Source: Ctenosaura bakeri (Eukaryota; Chordata; Lepidosauria; Squamata; Iguanidae). From it: 64,000 nt of DNA. Location: NCBI GenBank assembly GCA_948474755.1, contig CAOLHI010001021.1, positions 1 to 64,000 of the forward strand. The letters run 5' to 3'. A program made the translations under genes and the position numbers. The first letter of the stretch is position 1; every line of letters begins with the position of its first letter. A model generated the notes under the pieces. It did no database searches. It saw only the letters and a program-made list of their open reading frames with translations, and was not told the DNA's origin. Shown here one piece after another: positions 35,950-45,239 of this stretch.

Positions 35950-36192
35950 TCCCTCTGAGACTCAGAGAATGTGACTTGCCCAAGGTCACCCAGTGTCTGA
36001 GCAGGGATTTGAATCCTAGGTCATTTCCGCACTACACTCTTATAGCGCGATGATTCCACTTTCAACATCCTCTGGAATCCTGGGTCCAGCCGGCCCCTCC
36101 TGAAACTGCAAACCCCAGGATTCCAGAGGATGTTGAAAGTGGAATCATCGCGCTATAAGTGTGTAGTGGGGAAATGGCCCTGGTCTCCAGAA
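35950..36192 (-). mobile_element. tRNA-derived SINE fragment split by a MITE
   Basis: Reverse SINE sequence GAATGTGACTTGCCCAAGG to TTTGAATCC ends at 36018 and continues as TGGTCTCCAG after 36179. Head and tail are otherwise lost. Confidence 0.75.
36019..36179. mobile_element. Palindromic MITE, 161 bp, duplication CTG/CTA
   Basis: GGTCATTTCCGCACTACACT on the left is mirrored at 36179. The arms are almost perfect, including GCGATGATTCCACTTTC and its mirror, so this looks like a young copy. CTA precedes and CTG follows; the SINE sequence shows CTG was the original. Confidence 0.88.
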
Positions 36193-36196
36193 GCTT

Positions 36197-36270
36197 TTGA
36201 TAGATAGATAGGTAGGTAGGTAGATAGACAGACAGACAGACAGACAGATACATAGACGGACAGATAGATA
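36197..36270. repeat. (TAGA/TAGG/CAGA)n compound tetranucleotide repeat
   Basis: Runs of TAGA, TAGG and CAGA units in series, directly after the SINE fragment. Confidence 0.95.
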
Positions 36271-36841
36271 TTTAAGTCTAGATTTAAGTATTTAAATCCG
36301 GAGTTAAGTCTTTGGTGTCCCCAGCAAAAAGTTATATTTACAGAGGGTCCTCAGTAAAGAAAAGGTTAAGAAACACTTATCTAAGAAATAAATCAACAGA
36401 TAGCATCACACCTCCTGGAACCAGTCGACTGCTTTCAAAGCAGCATTTTCTCAGGAGTTTGCGATTTTAGCACTCAAGCATGGGTCTGCAAAAGCAAGAG
36501 AAATTGTCCCCAGTCAGATACGCCCCAAAGATCTGTGAGAGTTTGGTTTGATTTTAATGCTTGCGGTAGGAAGGTGTCGGCCCGTGTGACCTTTTCGTAT
36601 TACACTTCTCCAAACACGAAAGATATAATTTCTGATCTACTCTGGCGGTGGTAATTGTTCCATTTTTAGAAATTGTCATAGACAGTGCAACCAAAAAAAA
36701 AAAGAGAGAAAAATCCAGCATAAATGCGATAATTATGGAAAAGCTATATTTCTGTAAATGCAAGCAGCTTGGCAATTAACACTTGAGCTACGGCGAGGGA
36801 GGCGATTTGCAAATGCTTCTTGATGGAGGTCCTTAACCCTT

Positions 36842-36877
36842 CCCCCTCCACCTCCCTCCCTCCCTCCCTCCCTCCCT
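36842..36877. repeat. (CCCT)n repeat
   Basis: A pyrimidine-rich CCTC/CCCT run. It explains the long minus-strand frame that crosses it. Confidence 0.93.
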
Positions 36878-37273
36878 GCTGCCTGTCCTCTTCATCATTC
36901 CTTCGGGGAATTTGTCTTTGGGTACGTGATAATAGGCATTCATAGAACTGGATAGCAACATGCATAATGAGGGCCATCTCCGGGGAGCTCGAATGCAGGG
37001 GCGAGAGTGAAGTGTAAATGATGGCATTGATTAGATGGATCGATAGAGGAGTCCAAATTTGAAAGGCAGTTGTCGCTGGGCAAAGGGAAAGCAGGTAAAA
37101 ATATAGATGGTTCCCAGTCAAGGCAGAGCTATGGATTTCCCATCGGCAGCACCAAGCCCTGATGTGCATTCATAGTTGTTTACCAGGATAAGGAGGCGAG
37201 GAATATAGGGCAGAACAGTCTGGAAGAGAAACACAGAAGAGAATGGGGAAGGATGGTGAATGGTGGCTACTGA

Positions 37274-38201
37274 GGCCACTTCCACACTACACTGTTGTAG
37301 CACTATTATTCCACTTTCAACATCCTGTGGAATTCTGGGGTTTGTAGTTTAGTGAGGCCCAAGAGCTCTCTGGCTGAGAATTCTAAATGTCCCTCCATAA
37401 ACTGCAAGGCCCTTTTCGCACTAGGCTTTTTGCGCGAGCGGGGGCGGGCGGCTTGCGGGAAAAGCCTAGTTCGGGAGCCTGCCGGTTCCCCGCTGGTTCC
37501 TTCCGCAGCCGAAGGAACCAGCTGGGAAACGGCACCGTCCCGGAGGCGGCGGCGGCTCGCGAGTCCATCCCTCCTGGCGCGCGCGGGGGGCGGGCGCGAC
37601 TGTCGCTCGCTCCTGGCGCTCGCGGGGGGGCTGCTCGCGACAGCCTCCCGATCGCGCGCGCGCACGGGGGGCGGGCGCAACTGTCCCTCGCTCCTGGTGC
37701 GAGCGACAGTCGCGCCCGCCCCCCGCACGCGCCAGGAGCGAGCGACAGTCGCGCCCGCCCCCCTGCGCATGCGCGCGCGAGAGGGAGGCTGTCGCGAGCA
37801 GCCCCCTGCCCGTGCGAAGCAGTATGCTCTCGCATCCGCCGCGCTAGCTCCCCGCCCCGCCCCTTCCTTCCGCACGGGCGGAGGGAAGGAGACTCGACCC
37901 GGCCGCCTCCCCGATGCACCGCACTACAGGTGAGTGCGTGTGGGCGCCGGGAGCGTAGCGCGAGCGCGGGGTGATTTTCGCTTGAAAGCGAAAATCAAAA
38001 ACCCCGCGCTCGCGCCACTGCAGCCCCGTGAGAGCGCCGGAAGTGGGAGTGCGTCGTGCGGAGCGACGCTCCCACTCCCGCACGGCTCACGGGGCTATTT
38101 CGCCCGGGAAAGCCCGTGCGAAAAGGGCCCAAGTCCCAGGATTTCCACAGCATGTTCAAAGTGGAATAATAGCACTGGAACAGTGTAGTGCGGAAATGGC
38201 C
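37274..38201. mobile_element. Palindromic MITE carrying a nested GC-rich element, duplication TGA
   Basis: Left half 37274-37407 (GGCCACTTCCACACTACACT onward) and right half 38133-38201, ending GCGGAAATGGCC. TGA precedes at 37271-37273 and follows at 38202-38204. Removing 37408-38129 and one CAA gives a normal MITE of about 200 bp. Confidence 0.9.
37408..38129. mobile_element. CpG-rich multi-hairpin DNA element, 722 bp, duplication CAA
   Basis: The ends GGCCCTTTTCGCAC and its complement match the MITE group at 11 of 14 positions. CAA at 37405-37407 repeats at 38130-38132. The interior is extremely G+C- and CpG-rich. It contains stacked inverted repeats: CTAGGCTTTT at 37420 with AAAAGCCTAG near 37460; CTGGTTCCTTC at 37493 with GAAGGAACCAG at 37511; GGAGGCTGTCGCGAGCAGCC near 37786 with its mirror near 37630; GATTTTCGCTT near 37972 with its mirror; and GTGGGAG-GCGTCG near 38043 with its mirror. 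Stop-free frames of 178-195 residues on both strands are explained by composition. Confidence 0.85.
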
Positions 38202-38348
38202 TGAGTGTGTTTGCTGTGTTTTCCTTGCAGCAGTACTGAGAATGGTACGACTTGTGGACCACTTGCAGACCTCAATGCTTTTGCTTTCTGTCCACAGAGA
38301 GGTCCCCATGGCTTGCTGCTGGAGGAAAAAAATCATCAAAAAGTAAAC

Positions 38349-38440
38349 TGATGGAGTTTTCTGGGGCTGAGAATGTGTGATGCACCCAAGGTTACCTGGT
38401 GGGTTTCCATGGCTGAACAGAGAACTGAACCCTGATCTAT
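38349..38440 (-). mobile_element. tRNA-derived SINE fragment, inverted partner
   Basis: GGGGCTGAGAATGTGTGATG to GAACTGAACCCTGATC is reverse-strand SINE body. It meets a + strand SINE fragment head to head at about 38440. Confidence 0.75.
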
Positions 38441-38569
38441 GACCCTTGCTTAGCCATGAAAACCCACTGGGGGCCTCATACTCTCAGCCCCAGAAGATCC
38501 AGAGGTAGGTCTGCCTTGGGCTCACCATCACTTGGAAATGACTTGAAGGCACACAACAACAACAACAAG
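38441..38569 (+). mobile_element. tRNA-derived SINE fragment
   Basis: From CTTAGCCATGAAAACCCACT to GACTTGAAGGCACACAACAA with CAA repeats. The head is missing. Confidence 0.8.
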
Positions 38570-40008
38570 TATATTCCCAAAAATGGACAATGCAGCTCTT
38601 TCAAAATATAGAGCGCAGGTTCATGAACTGTAAAGCCAAGCATGCTCAACAGTACACTGCAAAACACAGCAAACTCAACAGATTTCTTATCTCACCAGCA
38701 CAGCTTCTTTATACTCAAGGACAAATGATGCCACCAGCAGCAATGTGCAGACAGCCAAAAAACCCAAAATCTGAGGGAGTTGGAGCTCTTCCGTCCTCCA
38801 ATTTGACCTTTCCATTGGACTCTACCTCAGACCAGCTTCTCCATGCCAAACTCGCCTTTAGCCTTGCCCCTTGAATAGGTGGCTACGCTCCAGCTTCGGT
38901 CTGGTTTCCTTGGCAACTCCAGAGCTGTTTCTGCTTAGCTGTGTTTGTGGGAAGACACCCAGGAGAGGTGATAGGATAGAGTGTAGATAAGTTACTTTTT
39001 TGGAACACAAGATGTAGACTCCTCCACTTGGTATGGCCATGTCTATTATAGACCGTGACTTGGGTGTAGGTGTGGTACTGGTTGTTGCTCTGCCTCAGCT
39101 GCCAAAATATCTTGAGGTGTCCCAGAAGGTGCACGATATATCACTGGTTTTCTTTTACTCCTATTTTAGGTATTATGGGATTGAGGGTGAGCACTGGAGT
39201 TACAGAATCATAGTGGTGGAAGAAATATCGTATTTTATCTGGTCTAAGATCAAATATAACGTAGACAGATTACCAGGGACTCTCAATTGATCCCTTTGTA
39301 ATCTGTAGTACAGCAGCAAAAGTTATCAACTGCCAGTATTCAACAAGAGCAATAACTCCTCCCCTCAATAAATCCTTTGTCATGGCTGATTTTGCACTGA
39401 TTTCTTACGCCTTATTCTTAATATTCATTATCTATAAAATGGGAGCATTAATAGTGTATTTTTTTACCAGTTCTTGCAAGTTCTGACCAAATTAAGAGGT
39501 TTGTGTTTGAATCCCTGTTCTATAAGAACTCGGATGTAGATTTCCACATATAGCGTGTGGCCCATGGGATACAGCAATACGTTAATTGACCCCACCGTCC
39601 CACCCATGAATTTGCACCTATGAGTAAGCATTTGACTCTAAGGCCATTTCCGTACAGTGTCACCGTCCCACGATGGGGACGTGATGGCAGCAGTCCATGA
39701 GTCGTGCTTTCTCATGACATCATCATGGTGCCACTGCCAAGCTGTCCCCACCTATCATGATTGTGGGATACAGAAAAAAAATCTGTTAAGCACTCGTGAT
39801 CACACAAGGCTCCCATCATGCAAGGTTTCAAGTCCCCGACTGAGGCTTTGCAGGATTTGGCCCCCAAGGAGCTTGGTCTGGATGGCAGTCCTTGCAGGAT
39901 TCTGCCCACAGGGGCTCTGCTTTGACTATAGTTCTTGCAGAATCCTGCCCAGCAGCCCAGACTCCACTGGCTGCTCTGATGCAGGGCAGCTGGACTGGTT
40001 AGGAGCCA

Positions 40009-40020
40009 GCTATATAAGGG
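40009..40020 (+). promoter_or_regulatory. TATA-box-like motif inside the 1.1 kb element
   Basis: GCTATATAAGGG followed by GCTGGGGCTGTC. It resembles a core promoter, but there is no evidence of transcription, and a chance match is possible. Confidence 0.25.
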
Positions 40021-40148
40021 CTGGGGCTGTCTCTCCAGTCTTTGCTACAGCAACATGGTCTTTGGTGCTGTCAGTAGCTTCTCCCAACTCTCTAGTGGTC
40101 CTGACCCTGCTGATAGCTGATCTCTGGACTTGGATCTTGGCCTGTTTT

Positions 40149-40440
40149 CTGGCCCTGTGGACTCTTGTTACCTGGTAGGTTTCTACTGACTTGAGCCTTT
40201 GCTGTGCCCTGACCTTCTGCCTGTTTCTTGGACCTGACTTTTGCCTCTGGCCCTGTGTACACCTGTTGCCTGGAAGGCTTCTGTTTCTTTGAACTCTTGT
40301 TGTGCTCTGACCTCCTGCCTGTCTCCTGGACCTGCTTCCTGTCTCTGGCCCCCTGGACTCTTCCTACCTGGAACACTTCTGTCTTGAACTCTTCTTCTGT
40401 CCTGACCCTTGGCGTCCTGAGCTACTGCCTATTCCTTGGC
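40149..40440. repeat. Tandem repeat, about three units of ~98 bp
   Basis: CTGGCCCTGTGGACTCTTG at 40149, CTGGCCCTGTGTACACCTG at 40247 and CTGGCCCCCTGGACTCTTCC at 40345 start successive units. Each continues with CCTGG, a TTCTG run, GACCT-CTGCCTGT and TGGACCTG. Confidence 0.85.
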
Positions 40441-41299
40441 CCAGCCCTGGAGCTTATACCGAATGGCCCTTGCTGCCCACCCCTTGGACCCTGATACATC
40501 ATCACTGACCATGCAGAAGGGGAGGAAATGTGATCTCACATGCTTTCTTCCCCAGCATAGCTCAGGAAAGAGTCTGACTGTGCCGTGGAAGGAAGGTGCA
40601 TGTTGCTTGTGCTCCTTTCTGCAAGGAGATGGCTGGGTGTGGAGAGGAGCATTCACGTCATGATCCCATCCCAGCAAAGATATTGTCAGTATCATGATGG
40701 GACATCTACAGGAACTGGTAGGGTATGGAAATGGCTCCAGTTAAAAAAAAATTAAGTAGATGCTAAAAACCGAAAGTCCTTACTAGGTATAGAACTGTAC
40801 TCTGACTCAGGACTGGGAAATGGGGAGGAGAAACAGGGAATTAACTGTGAGTGGCTGGAATAAAAGGTGATTTCAAGGCATGTGACTCTTGGAAACCCAT
40901 GCTCCGCTCTGTGCCAGTTCCCAAAACGGGCCTTGTCTCTTGTGCGGTAACAGAATGGATTATAAGGCCCCAGACCTCATGACGCAACAGGGTGACAGGC
41001 TGGAGGAAAAGGAGGGAGACTAAAGCAGAACTTTTCAAATGTCCTTTCCCCTTGTGGTTTAATTAAGAAGGCTTATGGGTCTTGTGTCAGGAAAAGAACC
41101 TCTGAGTGCACCGTTCCAAAGAGTCTCAGACTTAGTGGAGTGACTGTTGTGACTTGGTGGGATTATGCCGTTGCTGTGCAATGGATTGTGTAAGGGGCAA
41201 CAAGAAGCCCAGCGTGGCACCTTGATTTGGGCTACGGACAGCGGAAGGGGTGTGAGAGTGTTGGCGGTGAGGCAGTGCCAGCCTGCCATAGCGTTTCCA

Positions 41300-41925
41300 A
41301 TGCCCGTGCGTGGTTGTGAGAGCTGGACAGTGAAGAAAGCTGACAGGGGGAAAAGCTCATTTGAAATGTGGTGCTGGAGGAGAGTTCTACAGATATCGTG
41401 GCATTGTCAAAACGACCAAGAAGTGGGCATTAAAGCAAGTCAAGCCTGAACTCTTCCAAGAAGCCAAAATGACTAAACTAAGGGTTATTGTACTTTCGAT
41501 ATACCATGCAATGGCATGACTCCTTAGAAAAGATGATAATGCTTGGAAGGATCTTTGGTTAAATTTAAAAATTGGGATAAATCGATTGTATATGTAAGGG
41601 GCTGTTGGGTGGAGAAGTCCATTATTGGTTTTGAAGGTTAAACTTATTAAATTCTAGTCAGTACTTTGATAATATCTTAGAACCAAAAGCTGGTGAGTTA
41701 GAAGTTATTTACGTGTATTTTTGGCCCCTTTTTAGTTTAGTTGTAGTCTAGTTTAATTTAGTATTAAGTTAGATATTCGAGTTTCTTTGTTTACTTACTG
41801 TTTGTTTTTGTAATCCATTACGTGTTTTATATATTAATAAATGTTAATAAAAACTTTTTTAAAAAAAAGATGAGAATGATTGGAAAAGTGAGGGGCGGTA
41901 GGAAAAGAGGAACACTGCGTTATTG
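41300..41925 (+). mobile_element. BovB/RTE LINE fragment, split by an insertion
   Basis: 41300-41450 encodes GCESWTVKKA and FEMWCWRRVLQISW, typical of the BovB ORF2 C-terminus. The next part, ending TAGAAAAGATGATAATGC, is broken at 41548 and resumes at 41869 with TTGGAAAAGTGAGGGGCGG and GGAAAAGAGG. No intact frame. Confidence 0.8.
41549..41868 (+). mobile_element. Poly-A retroelement insertion in BovB
   Basis: AT-rich insert ending AATAAAAACTTTTTT then AAAAAAAA. The flanking duplication AAAAGATGATAATGCTTGG (41528-41546) against AAAAGATGAGAATGATTGG (41865-41883) differs at two bases. Probably a truncated L1 3' end. Confidence 0.7.
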
Positions 41926-41931
41926 GTGGCC

Positions 41932-41975
41932 TGTTGTTGTCGTTGTGTAGCTTCAAGTCAGTTGTAGTTTAAGAC
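41932..41975 (-). mobile_element. tRNA-derived SINE tail fragment
   Basis: GTTGTTGTCGTTGTGTAGC then TTCAAGTCAGTTGTAG is the reverse of the SINE tail. Only about 40 bp. Confidence 0.6.
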
Positions 41976-42124
41976 CACAGTCTGTTTTAATCCAGCCCTG
42001 ATCCCAGGCATTTTGTTCTGAGTTTTCCAAGGTGCGTATATCAGAGAAGAAGCATAGCTCACATATACCGGCTGCTGAAGAAAGTTTCAGCCTTACCCCC
42101 TGGCATATCCAGTTAAGATTATAC

Positions 42125-42290
42125 AAACCTGAGAAGTTTGACTTTTTTTCAGAGTGCAGCTCTCAGAATTCTTCAGTTTGGAAAAGTCACTTTTCTAACT
42201 AAAACTCCCAGAGTCTTCCAACTTAGAGAAAACCCTGTTTTCACTATCAATCCCCTAATCCTTCAGCATGGAAAAGTCAACTCTTTTGAC
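42125..42290. repeat. Imperfect repeats of a CTCCCAGA-type hairpin sequence
   Basis: CTCTCAGAATTCTTCAG, CTCCCAGAGTCTTCCAAC and a third weaker unit, each followed by GGAAAAGTCA-like sequence, repeat at about 55-65 bp spacing. Confidence 0.4.
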
Positions 42291-42293
42291 TGA

Positions 42294-42462
42294 TGTGATT
42301 TCTGCACTGCACTGTTATAGTGCATTATTCCACCTTCAATATCCCGTGGTATTCTGGGGTTTGTAGTTTACTGAGGCCACTCCCTAAGATGCAAATCCCA
42401 GGATTCCGTAAGATGATGAAAGTGGAATAATAGCACTATAACAGTGTAGTGCAGAAATGGCC
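42294..42462. mobile_element. Palindromic MITE, 169 bp
   Basis: The left end TGTGATTTCTGCACTGCACT is degraded. The right end GTGCAGAAATGGCC is clear. Flanks TGA and TGT agree at two of three bases. It lies 297 bp before a CCDC33 exon. Confidence 0.85.
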
Positions 42463-42759
42463 TGTGACTCCCAGAATCCTCCATCTAGAAGTTTAGCATA
42501 CGACCAAAGTCCTGTCTAAATAAGAAAAGGCTTTTTTTCCCTATTGGTGGGAAGAGTGGGCAGAGCCAGCCTAGCTTCCCATGGAGAGGAGTCCCAGAGT
42601 CTGGGAGCCACCACCAATGAAACCTGTTTCTTACATTCGCACTAGACATACCCCAAAAATCTCAGCACCCAGACAGACCCATATGGGAAAATATGCTCCA
42701 TCAGATAGCCTGGGCCCAAGTTGTGTAGGGCTCATGGTTTATTTTGTCTCCTTTTGTAG

Positions 42760-42893
42760 CAAAAGTACCTCTGATGAAGAGGACAAACAACCAGCCCAAG
42801 GGACAACTCACATAACCACAGAGCCGACACACTCTCCGACGTGGGGAGAGAAGGTGACTGTGGAAATCGATGCGGCCAAGTCAGGGGAAGAAG
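42760..42893 (+). CDS. CCDC33: CCDC33 exon, middle of C2 domain
   Basis: A 134-nt exon after the acceptor CTCCTTTTGTAG, ending before GTATGG. Its first base completes the Val from the previous exon. It then encodes 44 residues and leaves one base, G, to start Asp. The sequence opens KSTSDEEDKQPAQG, an acidic loop, then THSPTWGEKVTVEIDA, the standard 'x-P-x-W-x-E' C2 strand pattern. Mammalian CCDC33 has KSTSEE and TRAPIWGDTVNVEI in the same order (from memory). There are no stops or frameshifts. The frame is open from 42581 upstream, but the splice site and homology mark the true start. Confidence 0.92.
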
Positions 42894-42974
42894 GTATGGA
42901 ATGCATTAGAGGAATTTTATTTTGCTTCTTACTGGATTTTTAAAAAATAAAGAAAAGGGAGGAAACCCAAAAAA

Positions 42975-43340
42975 AAGTAGGGATGGAAAGAATATTTGAA
43001 AATATTCAAACCAGAGTCAAGAGACATGTTTCCAAAATGAATTCTGATGAGGAGAATCTTCACAGCTCCAGATTTTTTTTTGTTTTTTGCACAAAATCTG
43101 TGCCTTTTTTTCTGTGCAGAAAAGCACAGCCTATTTTCTGCAGCAAACAGCAAATTTTGCACAAAAAATATTTCTGTGAAAGTGCCATTTATTGCACAAA
43201 ATCCCCTGTTTTTCTGCACCAAAAAGGGGCAATTTGTTTTGTCCAAATACATCTTGAGCTACAAATAGTCTTCAAAAACAGTGCAGTTGTAGAAGATTGT
43301 TCACATTACCCATTCCTTCTTTTGAGAATGACATTAGCAA
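42975..43340 (+). repeat. TTTTGCACAAAA-rich dispersed repeat
   Basis: GAATATTTGAAAATATTC, GATGAGGAGAATCTTCACAG and many GCACAAAA/TTTTCTGCA motifs. An inverted copy is at 44690-44995 and a looser one at 47930. The family is not identified. Confidence 0.6.
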
Positions 43341-43781
43341 AGAATTTCATCCCTAATGAAAAGAAGGAATGTGTATAGAACACAAACACAGCCTAGGCGT
43401 ATTAAGCTGACTATATGTCCAAAATACATTTTTCTGAAACCGATACCATAAAACATGCCTTCAAGCATAGCTGAAGCACTGAGATCTTTGGCCATTGAAC
43501 AATAGATGGTGAATGTTTATCTTTCCAACCTTGAAGTGAAAGGTTGGGGGGGGGATTGTTTCTTTCTAGTAACAGTAAAAGCATACAGGATCTGGCAGCA
43601 TCGAGTATCAGTTAAATTCCAAATCTCAGGAATATAATTTAGAAGTACAGGTGCATCTTCAAATGTCGAAGATTTTTGTGATACGCAATTAACATGCTGT
43701 AGTACCTTAAACCAGGAAAAAGTAATTGGTGAGCGTGGCTGCATTATAGCAATGTAAGAAGCTAGGTGGGATTGAATCTAA

Positions 43782-43996
43782 GGGCCTTTTGCACTATCTG
43801 TTATAGTGCTATGATTCCACTTTCAACATCCTATGGAATCCTGGGGTTTGCAGTTAAGGGAGGGGCGTATAGAGTTCTCAGTAAACTACATACCCTGGAA
43901 TTCCACAGAAAGTTGAAAGTGGAATAATAGCACTGTAAGAGTATAGTGCAGAAAAGTGGAATAATAGCACTATTAGAGTGTAATGTAGAAAGGTCC
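43782..43996. mobile_element. Palindromic MITE with internal duplication, TAA duplication
   Basis: GGGCCTTTTGCAC on the left and GTAGAAAGGTCC on the right. TAA precedes at 43779-43781 and follows at 43997-43999. About 45 bp near the right end (GTGGAATAATAGCACT to the end) occurs twice, making the copy longer than usual. Confidence 0.88.
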
Positions 43997-44215
43997 TAAG
44001 GCAGAGCTGTTTATGAAAACTAACTGCATGCCTCCATGACCCAAATCCAGCAGGTCACCTTAAATAGCCTTTCCCAGATTGGAATTTCTGTTTATTTCCA
44101 ATATTTCTAAGCTGCCTTTTGAGGCAAAGCCTCCCAAAGGTGGCTGTCCAGAAATTAAAATGGTAAACCAAACAAAAAAATACAGTTAATAAATAAAGCA
44201 TTTAATCTACTAGTG

Positions 44216-44280
44216 TTTTTTTTAAAAAACTGTATTTTTTTTAAAAAAATTGTTATTAACTGTATTTTTTTAAAAAAAAA
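44216..44280. repeat. T-run/A-run low-complexity block
   Basis: Three TTTTTTTTAAAAAA-type blocks separated by CTGTA and TTGTTATTAACTG. Confidence 0.85.
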
Positions 44281-44689
44281 TCACATTAATTCAAGATAAA
44301 CTTATATTCAGTTAGAGTATTTATGGAGGAACCAGAACTGGATGTAGTATGCTAAAAATATGCCAAGTATATTTTTACTCTTTTATAACCATAAGGGCTG
44401 GCAACTCGTTAAAAAAATAAGTTAAAGTGAGATTCTTTGAGTATTGGATCCTATGTAGAAACATGTAAAAATGTCATTTTTCCTGCTTGTGAATTTTTAA
44501 AACCTCATCTTCTTTCTCTCCTGAATATGAAGAAATTTGCAAATTTCAGTTTATATTATCAGCACAGACATAACCATGTGTACCTGTATGTCATACAATT
44601 GTTAAAACAGGGATGTCATTCTTCAGTAAGTTTCTTCTCGAAGGCAGAAACAAGTGATTTCAGCAATTTTCTTTGTGCTGTGAGAGTGT

Positions 44690-44995
44690 TCAAAAATCAG
44701 TTTTCGAAAGTGCAAATTCATCAGTGCAAAACTCGCATTTTGTGCAGAAAACAGCATTTTCAACACATAAGCTGCATTTTTCTGCCCAGCAAATAATATT
44801 TTGAGACAGAAATATTAATTCTTGTACAGAAAAGGCTGTGCAAAACAACCAGGTATGAATTTTGTCAAAATTTTGTAAATCCTGAACTGTGAAGATTCTT
44901 ATTCGTCTTGAATTCTTCTCATCAGGGTTTCTCAACACTCAAAAGAAATTTTTTTCTGACGATTTCTGAATATTTTCGAGCATTGTTTCTATCGC
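44690..44995 (-). repeat. TTTTGCACAAAA-rich repeat, inverted copy
   Basis: Its complement shows GATGAGAAGAATTC, GAATCTTCACAGTTC, TTTTGCACAGCC and TTTTCTGCACAAAATGC in the order of 42975-43340. Together they form a ~300-bp inverted repeat with ~1.35 kb between. Confidence 0.6.
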
Positions 44996-45239
44996 TAGTT
45001 AAAGATGAAAATATCTGAAAAATAAGATATGGCAACCCTCACTGGGCTTTAATACAGCTTGGTAAAAAGAGATTCAAATCCAGATTTTTAGCACTGCAAT
45101 ATTCAAAACCCTGCACTTGGATGATGAGTCTGCTTATTTTGGTTTCTCCCACATTCATTTTTTGGAAAAAATATCAAGTTATTTCCATCTTGAATATGAA
45201 GAATTGCATGGAGTTTGCAAAATACTGTTACAAAAAATG

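Larger units (their letters stand above)
39642..40736. mobile_element. Long non-autonomous DNA element, ~1.1 kb
   Basis: GGCCATTTCCGTAC begins the left end. The right end, GGTATGGAAATGGCT, mirrors it at 11 of 14 positions counting back from the end. GATGGGGACGTGATGG near the left and CATGATGGGACAT near the right look like further inverted repeats. The flanks TAA and CCA do not match. Inside are three GCAGGATT-type repeats (39888-39950), a TATATAAGGG motif at 40011 and a ~98-bp tandem array. The 173-residue frame at 39657 has no recognised domain. Confidence 0.65.
19060..42759 (+). other. CCDC33: CCDC33 intron, 23.7 kb, phase 2
   Basis: It is bounded by GTGAGT and CTCCTTTTGTAG. Joining GT to C restores Val and keeps frame. 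It holds most of the transposons listed here. Stretches not listed separately (about 19761-20809, 25159-26679, 27429-28099, 29111-30358, 30556-31644, 33966-35318, 36271-37273, 40737-41299) show no feature I can name. Confidence 0.85.

Noticed and set aside
36744..37169. A 141-residue minus-strand frame
   Set aside because: It crosses the CCCT repeat, and no domain is recognisable.
37306..37974. Stop-free frames of 178-195 residues on both strands
   Set aside because: They lie in the extremely GC-rich nested element, where stop codons are rare by composition. The translations are Arg/Ala/Pro/Ser-rich on both strands and the frames overlap in several phases.
39657..40178. A 173-residue frame as a transposase
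   Set aside because: No DDE-type or other domain pattern, and it reads through the repeated GCAGGATT segments.
42581..42759. Upstream extension of the second CCDC33 exon
   Set aside because: The frame is open, but the acceptor CTCCTTTTGTAG and the required phase place the exon start at 42760.
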